From positions 1 to 64,000 of the forward strand of contig WBMZ01000250.1 of the NCBI GenBank assembly GCA_013400975.1: DNA of 64,000 bases, in the 5' to 3' direction. This DNA comes from Atrichornis clamosus (Eukaryota > Chordata > Aves > Passeriformes > Menuridae). Position 1 is the stretch's first letter. Each line of letters begins with the position of its first letter. Below are positions 1 through 11,795 of the stretch, piece after piece. The position numbers and the translations under genes were made by a program. Below the pieces are notes generated by a model, which did no database searches, was not told the DNA's origin, and was given only the letters and a program-made list of their open reading frames with translations.

Positions 1-170
1 GCGCCGGGCGGGGGCGGGCAGAGCCCCCTCAGGGCCGGGCGGGGGCTGCGCTGGGGCACGGCGCGGTGGCGAGGGAGGGGACGGGGACCGAGCCTCGGGT
101 GGCAGCGGGACCCTCGGAGGGACCGAGCACCGGGACCTTCGGGGCTGCACGCCTACTGCCCCGCAAGCTG
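1..170. promoter_or_regulatory. Edge of a CpG island with GC boxes
   Basis: The first 170 nt are very GC-rich with many CpG dinucleotides and repeated GGGGCGGG-like Sp1 boxes, while composition drops sharply after about 180. This is the look of a promoter-associated CpG island running off the left edge. In human the gene beyond the 3' end of PLD1 is TNIK, on the same strand as PLD1, so this may be the upstream border of its promoter. No TNIK exon is recognisable here. Confidence 0.5.
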
Positions 171-1667
171 GCTTATTCAGCACGCAGGCACCCCCCACCC
201 TCCCACCCCACAGAGAGCGGGCAGAAAGGTCCAGGGATCCAGGCCGCCTGGGTCCCTCCACGCCAGGACTCCGGCAGTGGTGCTTCTGAGGTCTGGTGGG
301 GAAAGCTGCCCAATTTCAGGTGCTGAACCCAAATTCTGCCAGGCAGGAGCGTAGGAAGCGCCAGGGCCTGTGGAGCTTGGCGCCACAGGAGCAGCCATCC
401 GCCTGCTTTGTGCTCCTCGGGATGCTCAGCTGGAGGGTTGGCCCTTCTGCAGATGGATCCACATGTCACACCTGGATTTGTCAACCTGTTCCCGACCTGT
501 TCCCTCCGCACTCAGGAGCCATCCCAGCCCTATCAACTCCCATGCTGATCCTGGGTAGGAATTACAGATTGATGCAATTTGGAGTTGGCCAAACCCCCTT
601 CAGAGCCAGCAATAGCTAGGTAGAGTCAGCTTTTAGTTTTCCTTATTTCCCTTTTTCGGATGTGGTTCCTGCCAAACCAGGTGCTGTATATAAATATATA
701 TGTATAAAAAATCTGTTGCCTTTGAGAGAACCGTATGGAAGCTGTACTTACAACATCAACTTGTGTCAGGAGCTTACAATATGCAGATCTGGGAAGTGGA
801 AACCCTACACATGAGTCAACTGGCAGGCGGATGGGATTTTCTTACACTTTCTGATTGGAGATGTGCTTCAAAATATAATAATAAATGGTGTTAAAAACAG
901 TCGTGCAGTTGTGGCAAGGCTGCGTGCTGCTCCTGGTGCCGGAGGCGCAGCCTCACTGTGCAGGACTGTGGGACACAGACGCACCAAAGGCCAGAAGGAG
1001 CTGCTGAAATCTCCCCAAAAACAGCGGGATTGGTGGTGCCAGTGCCTCTGCCCTCAGCTCGCTGGGCAGCCCGCAATGGAGGACTGCATCCCTGGCTTAT
1101 CAGTTATTAGTCCTGATTGCAGCAGAGCTGACAGGGGCTGGGGATGGCAGTGCTGGCGTTTCAGCTTGCAGGGCTGTGAGGGTGCAGGAGAATGTGATTT
1201 TTTTTGGTAATGAACTGCCCAAGTGGCAGGTAGCGGAAGTCGCACAGGGCTGCACATCACCCGCAGTGACGGCAGTCTGCCTGGAGTTAGCCCCTTTTCC
1301 CGAGCTACAAATCATCACTCCTTGATATCGAGCACAGTCATTAGCCCTCACATAGAAAGAGGCAAATTTGATCAAAATGCTAAATTGAATAAACTCCTGA
1401 ATCTTTTGTGGTGTTTTTTTAGACCAGATGTCTGTGTCTGTTCCAGTCTAGGGATTGCAGTTTCGTGCTTGTAGTTGGGAAGCTGGAAGCAAAACTGCCT
1501 GGAAACTAGTAACAAACCAATGCGAGACTTCCTCCTGCTGTCATTGTTCTCAGGGAGAGAAGGGAGGACCAAACAGGATGAGAGAGGATGCTGGCTTGCT
1601 CTAATGTGCTTTCCATCCAAGAACACACAGGATTATTTGTGAAAAACATAAGGATTAATATACGTGT

Positions 1668-1668
1668 G

Positions 1669-1692
<24 letters not shown>
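1668..1692. repeat. (TA)n microsatellite
   Basis: About a dozen uninterrupted TA units are flanked by TGTG on the left and TGTATGTATG on the right. Confidence 0.95.
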
Positions 1693-1701
<9 letters not shown>

Positions 1702-4700
1702 CTAATCCTGCAAATAGACAGATTGCCCTGATCCTCAGCACGAGTGCCAAGTCCCAAGCTAAGCTGTGATTTAATTATGATCTATCCACTGCCTATCAGG
1801 ATGGAAAAAATGTAGAGGACCCTCCTGTTATCACTGACATGAGAAATTAATAAAGTGATAGAGGGAAGTGACAGGAAAATCCCGGAGAGGGCTGCTGTTT
1901 CCAGGCTGCTCAGGGCAAAATAGGAGCCTTGGAGGGAAGATGTGCACCCAGTGACCTCCAGACTTACCAGGGCTTCTCCGTGGGCTGTATGGTGCCCAGG
2001 CAGGCTGCAGGAAAAGCTAGAACTGAGCAGTCATTTTTTGCAGGAAGCTTTTTCCATTAAGAAAAATTAAGTTTCCAATATGTTACTCTTTTAGTTATTT
2101 ATTTGCCAGTATGTCTGTGTCTCTCTGTACATTGTTTTTCTGCCAGGAGCATCTAAACAAAACCTCGCAGTTACAGTCACCATGATTCAAAACAAAGTAC
2201 TCAATTGAACGGGCTCAAAATATTTTGCAGTGAGTCACTTCAGCACGAAATTGAGTTTCCACCTGGCAGGTTCCCCCTGGGCATGGCGGCTGGACCCTGC
2301 TGTGTCACACCAGCTCCAGCCAGCACTGGAGCTATAGGTGAGATGCAGCATGGGCAGGGCACAGCCGACCCAAACAAAGGAATTGAATTACCACATCCCA
2401 TCCTTCATTAAGCAAGAACCACGAAATAAGAGCACAGCTGTCCCAGCTCAGTCTCCCACATCCCTCATCAGCTCCATACCTGGCATTTCTACTGCCACAG
2501 AAACTGGCATCACTCTTTGACAGGTCACTGTTTTCCTCATTTCATATCCATTTGGAATGTAGAGAAATGTAAAAATGCCATATTTCCTACAGGCCTTGGT
2601 CAGCCCAGTGAGCAATAAGCACCTTAATGACCTAATGGCAGTGGGGGACCTATATCAGTGACCCTGAGATCACTATTTCTGATTTACTCATTGAATGGCA
2701 TCAGCACCCGTATAAACTATCCAGGTCATTTGACCTCTGCAGAAAACGAAATTTAATTATCTAACAGTGCCATTACTGTTAATTACATTGTGAGGGGGTA
2801 TATGTAGAATGAGTAAATCTAAGTGACACATAAGCCCTTGTCCAATTAGCAACAGCTTCAGGTGCTTTGGGCTTTGGATCATTCTCCAAAAGATAATCAA
2901 GCAAAGGAATGAAGCAAACAAGGAAGCACCCTGACATATGATTTATTCCACCAGCACATGTGAATCACTTGTCCACAATAATTCTGTGACCACTTGACCC
3001 CAATTTTTCTGTTTTCCTAAGTCCAGCCTGGTTTACGCCAGTATCAGCCTATGTAAGGCAGTACTTAAAGGAATTTACCCAAATTGAATGGAGAATGATG
3101 AAAAATATGTATTCTGTAAAATGTGTAATAATTGGGGTTTAGGTTAACATGATAACATGCAGCTGTGTTAAAAGGCACTCAGAAATGACTGGCTACATGT
3201 GTCCTAACTTGCATCTATTGATCTCAAATACACTTTAACTGATTCATTATCACTTACTGATTGCTCCTCCTCCTGCTGATGTGGGTTCCTCTCCAGGGAG
3301 AGAATTGTTTTTCCATTGCATCCTTGGAGCAGAGCAGGACTCTGTGTGCGAACCCTGCTGCCAGGATTTTTCCTATAGCTATATACAAAAGAAAAATCCC
3401 CTGTAAATCGTCCATCATTCCCTTACTTCAGCACTGTGTAAGTACAAATCCCTGTAATCACTGCGATGGGGGAGTAAATGGAAAATCAGCCAGGGCTCAT
3501 TGGAAAACCTTTCCTCTACAGATTCATGCCAGGGAACAGCGTGGTGCACTCAAACAGCAAAGTCCTGGGGCACCACAGAGAAAGGGACAGCGGATGGTTC
3601 ACTTCCAGGAGGTTACCCCACTCACAGCACCCCTCCAAGATGCTGTTCTTCCCCAAAATATTTGGCCATCAGGACCAGCACAGGGTTTCCTTTTTGCCTC
3701 TTTTAGTGCTATTGCATTTGCCTTCTCTTGAGGACTACCACCATGGTCCAAAGCCACCAAGGAGACACCAGCCTAGAAGCCACCCCCAGCAAGGTGCTAA
3801 AAGCATCAGGAGTGCTTGCTGTGTCCTTGCCTGGTTTATGTAGCTCGGACTCGCTCTCTGCCTGGCCTGAGCTAAAGGAGGCTTCTCCAGGGTAGCAAGC
3901 ACAAGCATCCTTTGAAATAGCACTGAATCATTTACCAGAATGCTAAAATTTAAATGTAAGGTTGCAAGTTTTCAATAAAGCAGAGCTGTATATAATAGTG
4001 TGTGTGCCTCCCCAGCAGATGCAGCAGGCATTGATGTTGGTTCCCACCAGCCTGGCTACAGCACCAGAGGCCTGACGTGTCCCTTTGGCAGTACGTTTCC
4101 ATGTCTCTATTGGAGCACTCCATACTAGTGATGCAGGCCTTGGTTTTGTCAATTAACCTATTTCCTTTGTGCCTCCTCTACAAAGAAAAAAAACCAACAA
4201 AGGGCAACCCTGCTCTTCAGGAGGGTGTCAGGTCTTCTGTAGTCATTAGAATGTGCCAATTGTGACTGGTTAGAAATCAATCAAAACCCCATTTTTGCAC
4301 TGCTTGCAGAAAACCTAACGTGGCCTTCCCCCCAGCAAACCACATCCCCACAGTCCCGCTGAGGAATACTAATTTCTCCTTTCTTTGCTAAGATCTCAGG
4401 GATAATATGTGTAAGATCTAGAATAGGGATGTTCCCCAGAACCCACCTGCCACAGCAGGGAAGTCCTCTGGGAGACCCTGCCCATAAATACCAGATTTAC
4501 AGCCCCATCCACAGGGTGGAACAGCTGCTCCATTTGTCAAGTGCCTTTTATCAAAATTATTTATCATCCCAATACGTTTTTTATGTGGATCAGTCTGGAG
4601 CTGAGTTCCCTAAGCCAACCAGTATTTATATTCTCTCTTTCCTTTTTCTCTCCTGGGCTGCCTTGCATCCCAAAGACAGCCCCAGGCCTTGGGAAACACC

Positions 4701-5187
4701 TGACCCGAAGCCACCCCCATCTGGCACGAAGCACGGATCAGTAGAACAAGAGAAACTGGCTTCTATCTTTTGTCAAATGCAAATTGCTGAGAGTTAATTA
4801 AGACACATTTCAGGAAAAGCGAGGGGTTTTAAAAAAAATTATAATCTATCCTGAGGTGTGGGTAGGGTTCAACATCTCTCCTCAGGAAAGGGGTTACAAA
4901 ACTGGAACTGCAGTTGGCAAAGGTGCTGACAACAAAGGTCCCACAGTGGTTCAGTGGCAGCCAAGCATACAGGGTGCTCAGAGACCTGTGAGACTGCAGG
5001 CAATCCAGGTCCAAAACCTCCTTGGTGTATAAATTTTTCCAGATTTTCCTTTATTTTTAATGATCGGTGTCTTGTGAGATGTGTGTTCTGCAAAGAAGGA
5101 GGGTCCACAGAGGCATGGTTCCTCTGCCATGTTGGAAGTGTGTTGAATATTTGCCATTTCCCCTTGCAAAAGGAATAAGTCTTTTAT

Positions 5188-5212
5188 ACACACACACACA
5201 CCACACACACAC
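5188..5212. repeat. (CA)n microsatellite, interrupted
   Basis: Two CA runs are separated by a single CC interruption. Confidence 0.95.
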
Positions 5213-6746
5213 GAAAAAGCAAAATAAAAGAAAGGTTAAACTACAGAACAGACTTTACAAGTCTTATATTTCAGTCTTCCCACTCATCATCAATGCCCAA
5301 AGCAGAAACAAGTCAGGAAACAACTGGAGGTACTGAGTGCAACTCAGAGTAGTGCTTGAAGTGTGAGGGTTTGAGTAGGAAGACGGGGTTTGAGCCAACT
5401 GCTGTTGCCTTTCTGGGGAGGCTTCACTCAGAGGTGTTTACTTCCTCATGCCTTCATGGAGATGTGGCAGTCTATGAAAGCACTCTTCCTGGAATTAGAT
5501 GAAAATGGTTTAAAAAGAAAAAAGAAAAGGAGGGGGGTGTTCTAGGTCCTGTGATAACAAGGAAAAGCTTGAAAAAGCTCATCTAAATGTTCACCAAAGG
5601 TAAGACATGCTGCACACTTAGGAAATGGATGGAGAATATCAAGGCATGGGCTTTCTGGCTTGTTGAAAGAGAAAATCATCAACAGAGCACCCAAAAATAC
5701 CACTTCACCATCTCAGAAAGGAGGCGCTCAAGTCTGGATTTACATATGGAAGGCTTTCTGCAGCAGGGATGTGGATGGAGGCTGGCTTCAGACCCAGGCA
5801 GTCTTGTAGAGTTTACATACTCTGATTTATATATCTTTACCCATGGGAGACAAACCCACGAGGAAGGCACAAGGGTTCTCCTAGCTGTGCAGCATTGCAC
5901 TGGTCAGCAGAGACCTGGGAATAAAGGGGCATCCAGGATGGGAAAAGCATGGTCAACACTTGCTTCAGCACGAGGATACATAGTTCAAAAGAAAACGGGT
6001 ACATTTAAACAAGCTGATGATTTTAGTGTTAACACGTGATTTCTGAGAAACTACCAAAACACCAGGCAGGAAACTGTGTGGTTTTGAAAATATCTGTTGA
6101 AGGCGTTGTGCATGTTCAGTGGAGTGACTCCATCTTCAGTTAAGAAAGCAGAAAAGAGTGGGCTGATCCTCAGAGCAGGGGGAAACCCTGCCCACATCTG
6201 AGCCTGCAGTCTGGGCTCCCACGAGTAGGTTACTACAAGGGAGCCATCAGCTGGGAACTAGACAGGACGCTTAGGAGAACCTTGGTAAGAGAGGTACATC
6301 AACCCCAAACAACTGTCATGGCCGAGACTCAGTTCTCCTGTGCACCAGTGCTGAGTGGGAGGAATAAGCTGGAAAATTTCCTTTGAAATTCTGTCCCCTA
6401 CAGGCTCAAAGCAGCCAGAGTATTAGAGAGACTTTTAAAAGTGTCATTATATATTTAATTAATTCAGAAGTTTGTCTTTCTCAGTTTGTGGCTCCTAGCA
6501 CAGGCAATACTATAGCCTGCACAGAGGTTGCCAAGAGCTCTGACACCCCCAAGAGTTACAAGACCCTCAAAAGCACATGGAGATGGCTGGGAAGAGACAC
6601 ACCACAGATGACAGCATTTGGAGAGTGACTTCTTTGTCCATCGCTGCTGTCAGAGTGGAGCTCCAGCCATGCCCAGGGCAGGGCTCTGGAGAGCTGAGAC
6701 ATGACCTCTGCAAATATCAAACGTGATGTTGGTCCATGCACTGCTC

Positions 6747-6774
6747 TGTTACTGGTGCTTTGTTACTGGTGCTT
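6747..6774. repeat. Exact 14-bp tandem duplication
   Basis: The unit TGTTACTGGTGCTT occurs twice head to tail with no mismatch, suggesting a recent slippage or duplication. Confidence 0.9.
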
Positions 6775-9700
6775 TTGTAACCCAGCCTCTGCCGAGGAGT
6801 CAGCTGAAAGGCTTGTGGCAGTGACAAAGGCAGGAGGTGTTTTTGTACCCTTGGATGCTGGAACAGCTTCAACCTGTCCTGACTGTCAGTGTCCTACTCC
6901 CCGGTACCTGTCAAGGGGGCTGTAAAAAATGAGCCAGTGGTTCAGTCCACTTTCAAATTCTACTTGACCAAAACTAGCTGAGTCGTGTCCTGTTGGTCCC
7001 CTGCCACCACATGCTTGGACAGAGGGGATGGAGACATTCTGTACCCCATCATCTCACCAGAATGCAGAGGGGAGGTGCCGACCGCCCCACAAGAGACCTC
7101 TCTGCAAAGTTTCTCTGAATTATTTAGTTGCTAAAGAAGGTTTCAGTGCTTTACACAACATCTTAAAAAGCAAGTTAGCCATGTCCTAACAAAAAATCCA
7201 CAATCCTCCGTACAGGCAGGTGGTGGGTTTAGCCCTCTGTGAGCTCTCAGAAGCACCAAATGACATGCACAGCAAAGTCTGAGTTTTGCATTTGCTGTAG
7301 CTGACACATGCTGTTCACTGAAAGAGAATTAGCCTTCTCCTCTGCAAAACTGAGCATTAAGAGCTAGTCCAGCTGCTAGTAAATGGCAATTAGGCTGCTA
7401 AAAGCCCAGGTTGCTTCTGAAAAATAGGACTTGAGCTCCTGAAACATGCAGGCCCTCTTTCAGCTTGGTTTTTCATTTCTTTTCAGTCTCTAACTTGATC
7501 TAGTGTAAGAGCTGAGATGCAGCTGGCCTGAAATTACCCATTAAAATAAAGAAAAACCTGTAAGACAACTGTAAGACAACAATTTCTTCCAGGCATGCAA
7601 AACAGTCGTGTTTGCCCTTACAGAGTTGCCTGTGTTTTGTTTCAGGTCCTGGCTTTGTAGATAAAGGAATTTGAGAACATAACGAGCACATCAGCCTAAT
7701 ACTGAGTTCAGATTAAGCACAGCAAAACCACCAACGCAGCAGCCGTTTAGTCAGGAAGAAACATATGGGGTCAAAGTGACTTTATCTCATGTGGCACTGG
7801 GAAATGTCCCTGTAGTTTACCACAAGATGCTGTTAAACGTGCCTGGGTGGGTGGATGTGCCACATGGGAAAACTAGAAAAAATTCTATGTACCACTAAAT
7901 CCTCTGCTAAATTCTCTTTGCAGAGGTTGATATAAACAAAAGTTACGATGAACAAAAGAGGAGTGCACAAACCTGCTTGGAGAGGATGCGTCTTCCAAGC
8001 GGCATATCTGAGTGTTTCTGTGGAGACATTTAACTTAATTTTTGTCACAACTCTCACAACCTTTGCAGGTCCTGGAACCACGTGTCCATATGTCACTTTT
8101 AGCTCTTACTTTAAAATAAACAACTGGAAGTCGTAGCCTTAGGAAAGCAATAGATTTGATCCCTGAGAGAGTTAAAGAAACGAAAGGTAAGTTCGGGTGA
8201 CCTGAGGGTGGAGGTGACGTGATCACTGAGGTCCCAGGTCGACGAGACCATCCATCCTGCATGAGGAGGGCTCTGCAACCCCTCAGCTCCCTTCCAGTCT
8301 TGCTGTAGCCTTGCCAGAAGTAAAATATTGGAACTGTGGGTGACAGCTTAGATTACACATCGTTAGAAACAGCCAGGATAATCTGCCACCAGCTCCCTAA
8401 AAGGAAATCTTTAGCTAACAAATATGCTCCAGCCTTTTGAGCTGGCAGATAATGATGGAACAGTGGATAAAACATAGCTGGATACCAGGGAAGCGGTGCA
8501 ATGCAGGGGAGTATTTCACCAGGCCAGAGCAAGCAGTGCAGGGCAGGAGAGCTGCTCCTGGAGTAGCTGGGCCGTGAAGAGGAAGGGGAAGGTGGGGGTT
8601 CAGCTTTGTTGGGTGTTGAAACAGGCCACGCTGCAGTCCCAGCACTGCGGCCGTGCCACTGCCCTGCCCTCAGGGACAGCCAGCACGGCTTGATGGGCTT
8701 CATGCTCCTCCTATGGGGCTTCATCATGGCCATGCATCATCTCCATGTCCCTGCTGTTACACTACAGCACATGGTTTTACTAGACACATCCAACAGTGGG
8801 TCAAAGAAAAGCATGGGCTGCCTTGTTTATAGAAAAACTTTGCATATGACATCCCTGCCCATCTCAAGGGCAAAGAGCACCTCCATGTTTCCAGTCAGCT
8901 CTGCCCCATATAAGACTGTCAGATTTCCAGGGCAGGGAAATGCTGAGGTTTCAGGTCCCTTGGCATCCCAGGATCCTGGGAAGGTGCCTCACAGTGCTGC
9001 AGTGCAAATGCATCACAGCACTGCTGCCACTGTCATCACCACCTGTAATACAGGACAAGCAATCCTGCTCAGGGTCTGTTCTGAGTGTAGGAACCTTGTG
9101 GACATGGACAACCAGATTTTGCTCCTGCTGAGAAAGTCTCTGTTGGGAACAGCATGTCTTGGCTCATGGAGACTTCTCCTGCTGAGACATTTCAAATAAA
9201 TTCTGCATAAACCTTTCTTGTATAGTAAAAATAATAATAATGAAGTGGCAAGACACAGAAAGCGTACTCACGGTGGAAACCAAATTTGGGGCGATTTAGG
9301 TGATTCAGGCTTTTTTTTTTAGGGCAATAAGCAGTTAGTGCAGCTCACCACATGCTCGCACAACCCAAGAGCTTGAAGCCAGCGTGGAGGTTTGAATGAA
9401 TGATTCATTATTCCGCACACGCTCTGGCTCCTCCGCCACTCCAGCCTGTACCCAGCTGGATCTCAGGAGAAATTCCTAGAGTGTGTAATTGTGTATAATG
9501 TGATCATCCTGCAGCAGGAAATAGGTTTGTAAGCATTCTTAGCCAGTACAATCGATGTCGTACAGATACGGTCTGCACGGAAACAAAGTGGAGATACATA
9601 TTGCAGCGAGTCACTGGAGAGCCAGCGCAGCCTTCTGGGAAGGACACGTTAGGCAGGGAATGTATCGAAGTCACGGTACACGAAGTATTTCATTTTAAAA

Positions 9701-10050
9701 TGTCTCAGCGTGACTGTGCTCAGAGGGAGGGGGGAGATGCCGACCTGCGAGCCCCCAGCAGCAAGGTCAGAGCGGGGGGCACCCCTTCGAGAGAGGCAGT
9801 GGCAGGCTGGAGGAGGTGGAGGAGGGAGCCCGGCGGGGTTGTGTGCTGCAGCTGCAGCCTCGTCCGCAGCCCGGCTGTGGCCTTAGGGACCTGCAGGGGC
9901 CCAGCCCGGCGTGGTGAGGGCTCCCGGGCTCCCAGCAAAGCGGGCGCCCCATCCCTGGGGAGCGCAGGCTGAGCCCGCAGCACCCTCTGGAGGAAGGCGG
10001 CCACCCAGCCCTCGGCCTCAGGGAGGATTTGGATCGGCTGGAGAGCACCG
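9701..10050. other. GC-rich intergenic stretch
   Basis: This stretch has raised G+C and moderate CpG in an otherwise AT-leaning region, including CAGCAG and GGAGGTGGAGG purine-rich runs. It lacks the dense CpG and GC boxes seen at the left edge. It could be a distal regulatory island or just local composition. Confidence 0.3.
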
Positions 10051-10475
10051 CCCCAGCAAGGCTTGCTTTCTCAGGTGGGTTTAATCCATCGCTGTGCACC
10101 AGCTCACCCTCAGGACCCAGCGCTGCTGAGCCCTGCGGTCTGTGCCGAGCAGCACCAGGCTTCCAGGTGGTTCCTCCTGGTGCTGGAGGGGAGGGAGACG
10201 AGCACTGCTGAAGGCAAGGGCTGGAATGGAGAGGGTGAGGTGGATCAGGGGCTCCCTACCAAACCAGGAAGCAGCACCCAGGGAAAAGGCCTCCAAGCTC
10301 CTGCCTTGCAGGGCTCCAGGTCCCCAGTGTGTCCCCAGCTGCAGGTGGCACTGTCTTGGTGGCAGGTCTAGCCCAGACTGGAAGTGGAGCTCCAGCAGGT
10401 GTGGAGATGGACACTTCACTCACAATCATATGGTCCCCGAAAGGCTGAGCTGCAGGAACCCAGTGCTGCAGGCAC

Positions 10476-10527
10476 TGCATCCTTCAGCCATGGGCACTGC
10501 ATCCCTGAGCCGTGGGCACTGCCATCC
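10476..10527. repeat. Imperfect 22-bp tandem repeat
   Basis: The unit GGCACTGCATCC(C/T)(T/G)... ending CC(A/G)TG recurs about 2.5 times with a few substitutions. Confidence 0.7.
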
Positions 10528-10563
10528 CTACACGCACCTTGACCTCTGTCAGGCCAAGAAGAG

Positions 10564-10636
10564 TTAGGTGGATTGCTACCCAAGAGTGATCTATCAGTGA
10601 AAATTGTGGATTAGGTGGATTGTTACCTAAGAGTGA
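10564..10636. repeat. 26-bp direct repeat pair, 47-bp period
   Basis: Copies at 10564-10589 and 10611-10636 match at 24 of 26 positions; both differences are C/T. The spacer is 21 bp. Confidence 0.85.
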
Positions 10637-11384
10637 CTGTGGGGCCATTGTAGTGTGGGCCTAAGGAAACACAGCTTAAATTCCTACATGTGATTAAATG
10701 CCCAGGTTATATCTGTGTTACTCTTTCCAGTTAGGATGTGCTGGCCAACACACAGTGCTAAAAGATACGTGGGGTTCACCTGGCATTTGCTGTGTAGGAG
10801 ACAGGAGACATCCGTGGACAAACATCCTCTAAATGCTGTGCTGGTCTGTGGCTTGTGGCTACAGCTGCCCTTGTTTCTGGAGTTTCCCAGTTCCACATCT
10901 GCTACTGGCCAAAATGGGGCTTTTCTGTATCAGGAAAAACATTAACTCTACCTCAAATTAATTCTGTATATAGTACCTAGTTCATATTTATGCAGTTACA
11001 GTACTTGATATTTTATTTCATAAACATATCAATTTCAAGAGGTCTGAAATGTGAAATCTTAAAATGTAAAAAAACCCCCCCAAAGTCTCAAACCCATCTT
11101 TCAGGTTGAAATTAAAAAATGCTGGGCGAGCAGCCCAAGTCCTCTCCTGAAGGATCCATTTTCTGTTTCTGTCTTGGATGTACAATGTGCAGGTTCCAGT
11201 CTGTGAGTCTGCTGGGCTTTGCTTGGGTCCTTTAATATGCATTTGTCTGGTAAGGAATGGGATAAGGAAGATAACCCAGGGAAGCGAGTAGAAACACTTT
11301 TCTGCCTGTTTGTGAAAGAAACAGGATGAATCAGATAAATGCCAAAGGAGGGACACCAGGAGCAGGACAGAGCCACAAGATGAG

Positions 11385-11795
11385 ATAGAGGTATGGAGCA
11401 CCTCTGCTATAAGGCTGAGACAATTGGGATTGCTCAGCCTGGAGAGGACAAGGCTTCGGGGTGACCTAATTGTGGCCTTCCCATACCTGAAGGGAGCCTG
11501 CAAGAAAGATGGAGACAAACTTTTTACAAGGGCCTGGAGTGACAGGACAAGGGGGTGGCTTCAAACTGAGGGGAGGTTGGGATATTAGGGAAAAATTCTT
11601 TACTGTGAGGGAGCTGAGGCCCTGGCACAGGTTGCCCAGAGAAGATGTGGATGCCCCATCCCTGGAAGTGTCCAAGGCCAGGTTGGACAGGGCTTGGAGC
11701 ACCCTGGGATAGTGGAAGGTGTCCCTGCCCATGGCAGGGGGTGGGACTGGATGGGCTTTAACATCCCTTCCAACCCAAACCATTCTGTGATTCTA
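11385..11795 (+). mobile_element. CR1 LINE fragment, 3' end
   Basis: This is the longest CR1 copy here. It covers the 3'-terminal part, from the GGAGCACCTCT...AAGGCTGAGA segment through TGCCCAGAGAAG, CATCCCTGGAAGTGTCCAAGG and CCTTCCAACCCAAACCATTC to the terminal GATTCTA. It is in sense orientation on the plus strand. It is 5'-truncated, as almost all CR1 copies are, and has no usable reverse transcriptase frame. Confidence 0.93.

Larger units (their letters stand above)
171..9700. other. Intergenic region, no gene seen
   Basis: No exon, RNA gene or identifiable transposon was found. The stretch has a (TA)n run at 1668-1692, a (CA)n run at 5188-5212, a 14-bp tandem duplication at 6747-6774 and long AT-rich tracts with few simple repeats, notably 2560-3130. 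Open frames up to 197 codons occur but carry no recognisable domain or conserved splice context. Confidence 0.6.

Noticed and set aside
66..326. 86-codon frame in the CpG-rich left edge
   Set aside because: Gly/Pro/Arg composition typical of translated CpG island; it crosses the compositional border.
1668..1692. (TA)n run as a TATA box
   Set aside because: A simple microsatellite with no associated transcript feature.
3261..3731. 156-codon plus-strand frame
   Set aside because: Starts with a Leu/Met run but shows no signal-peptide cleavage region followed by a domain, and no homology was recognised.
8606..9199. 197-codon plus-strand open frame in the intergenic region
   Set aside because: Low-complexity composition, no recognisable domain, no nearby promoter or splice pattern. 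Length is within chance for a window of this size.
9701..10050. GC-rich stretch as a gene promoter
   Set aside because: CpG density is only moderate, no GC-box cluster, and no exon follows on either strand.
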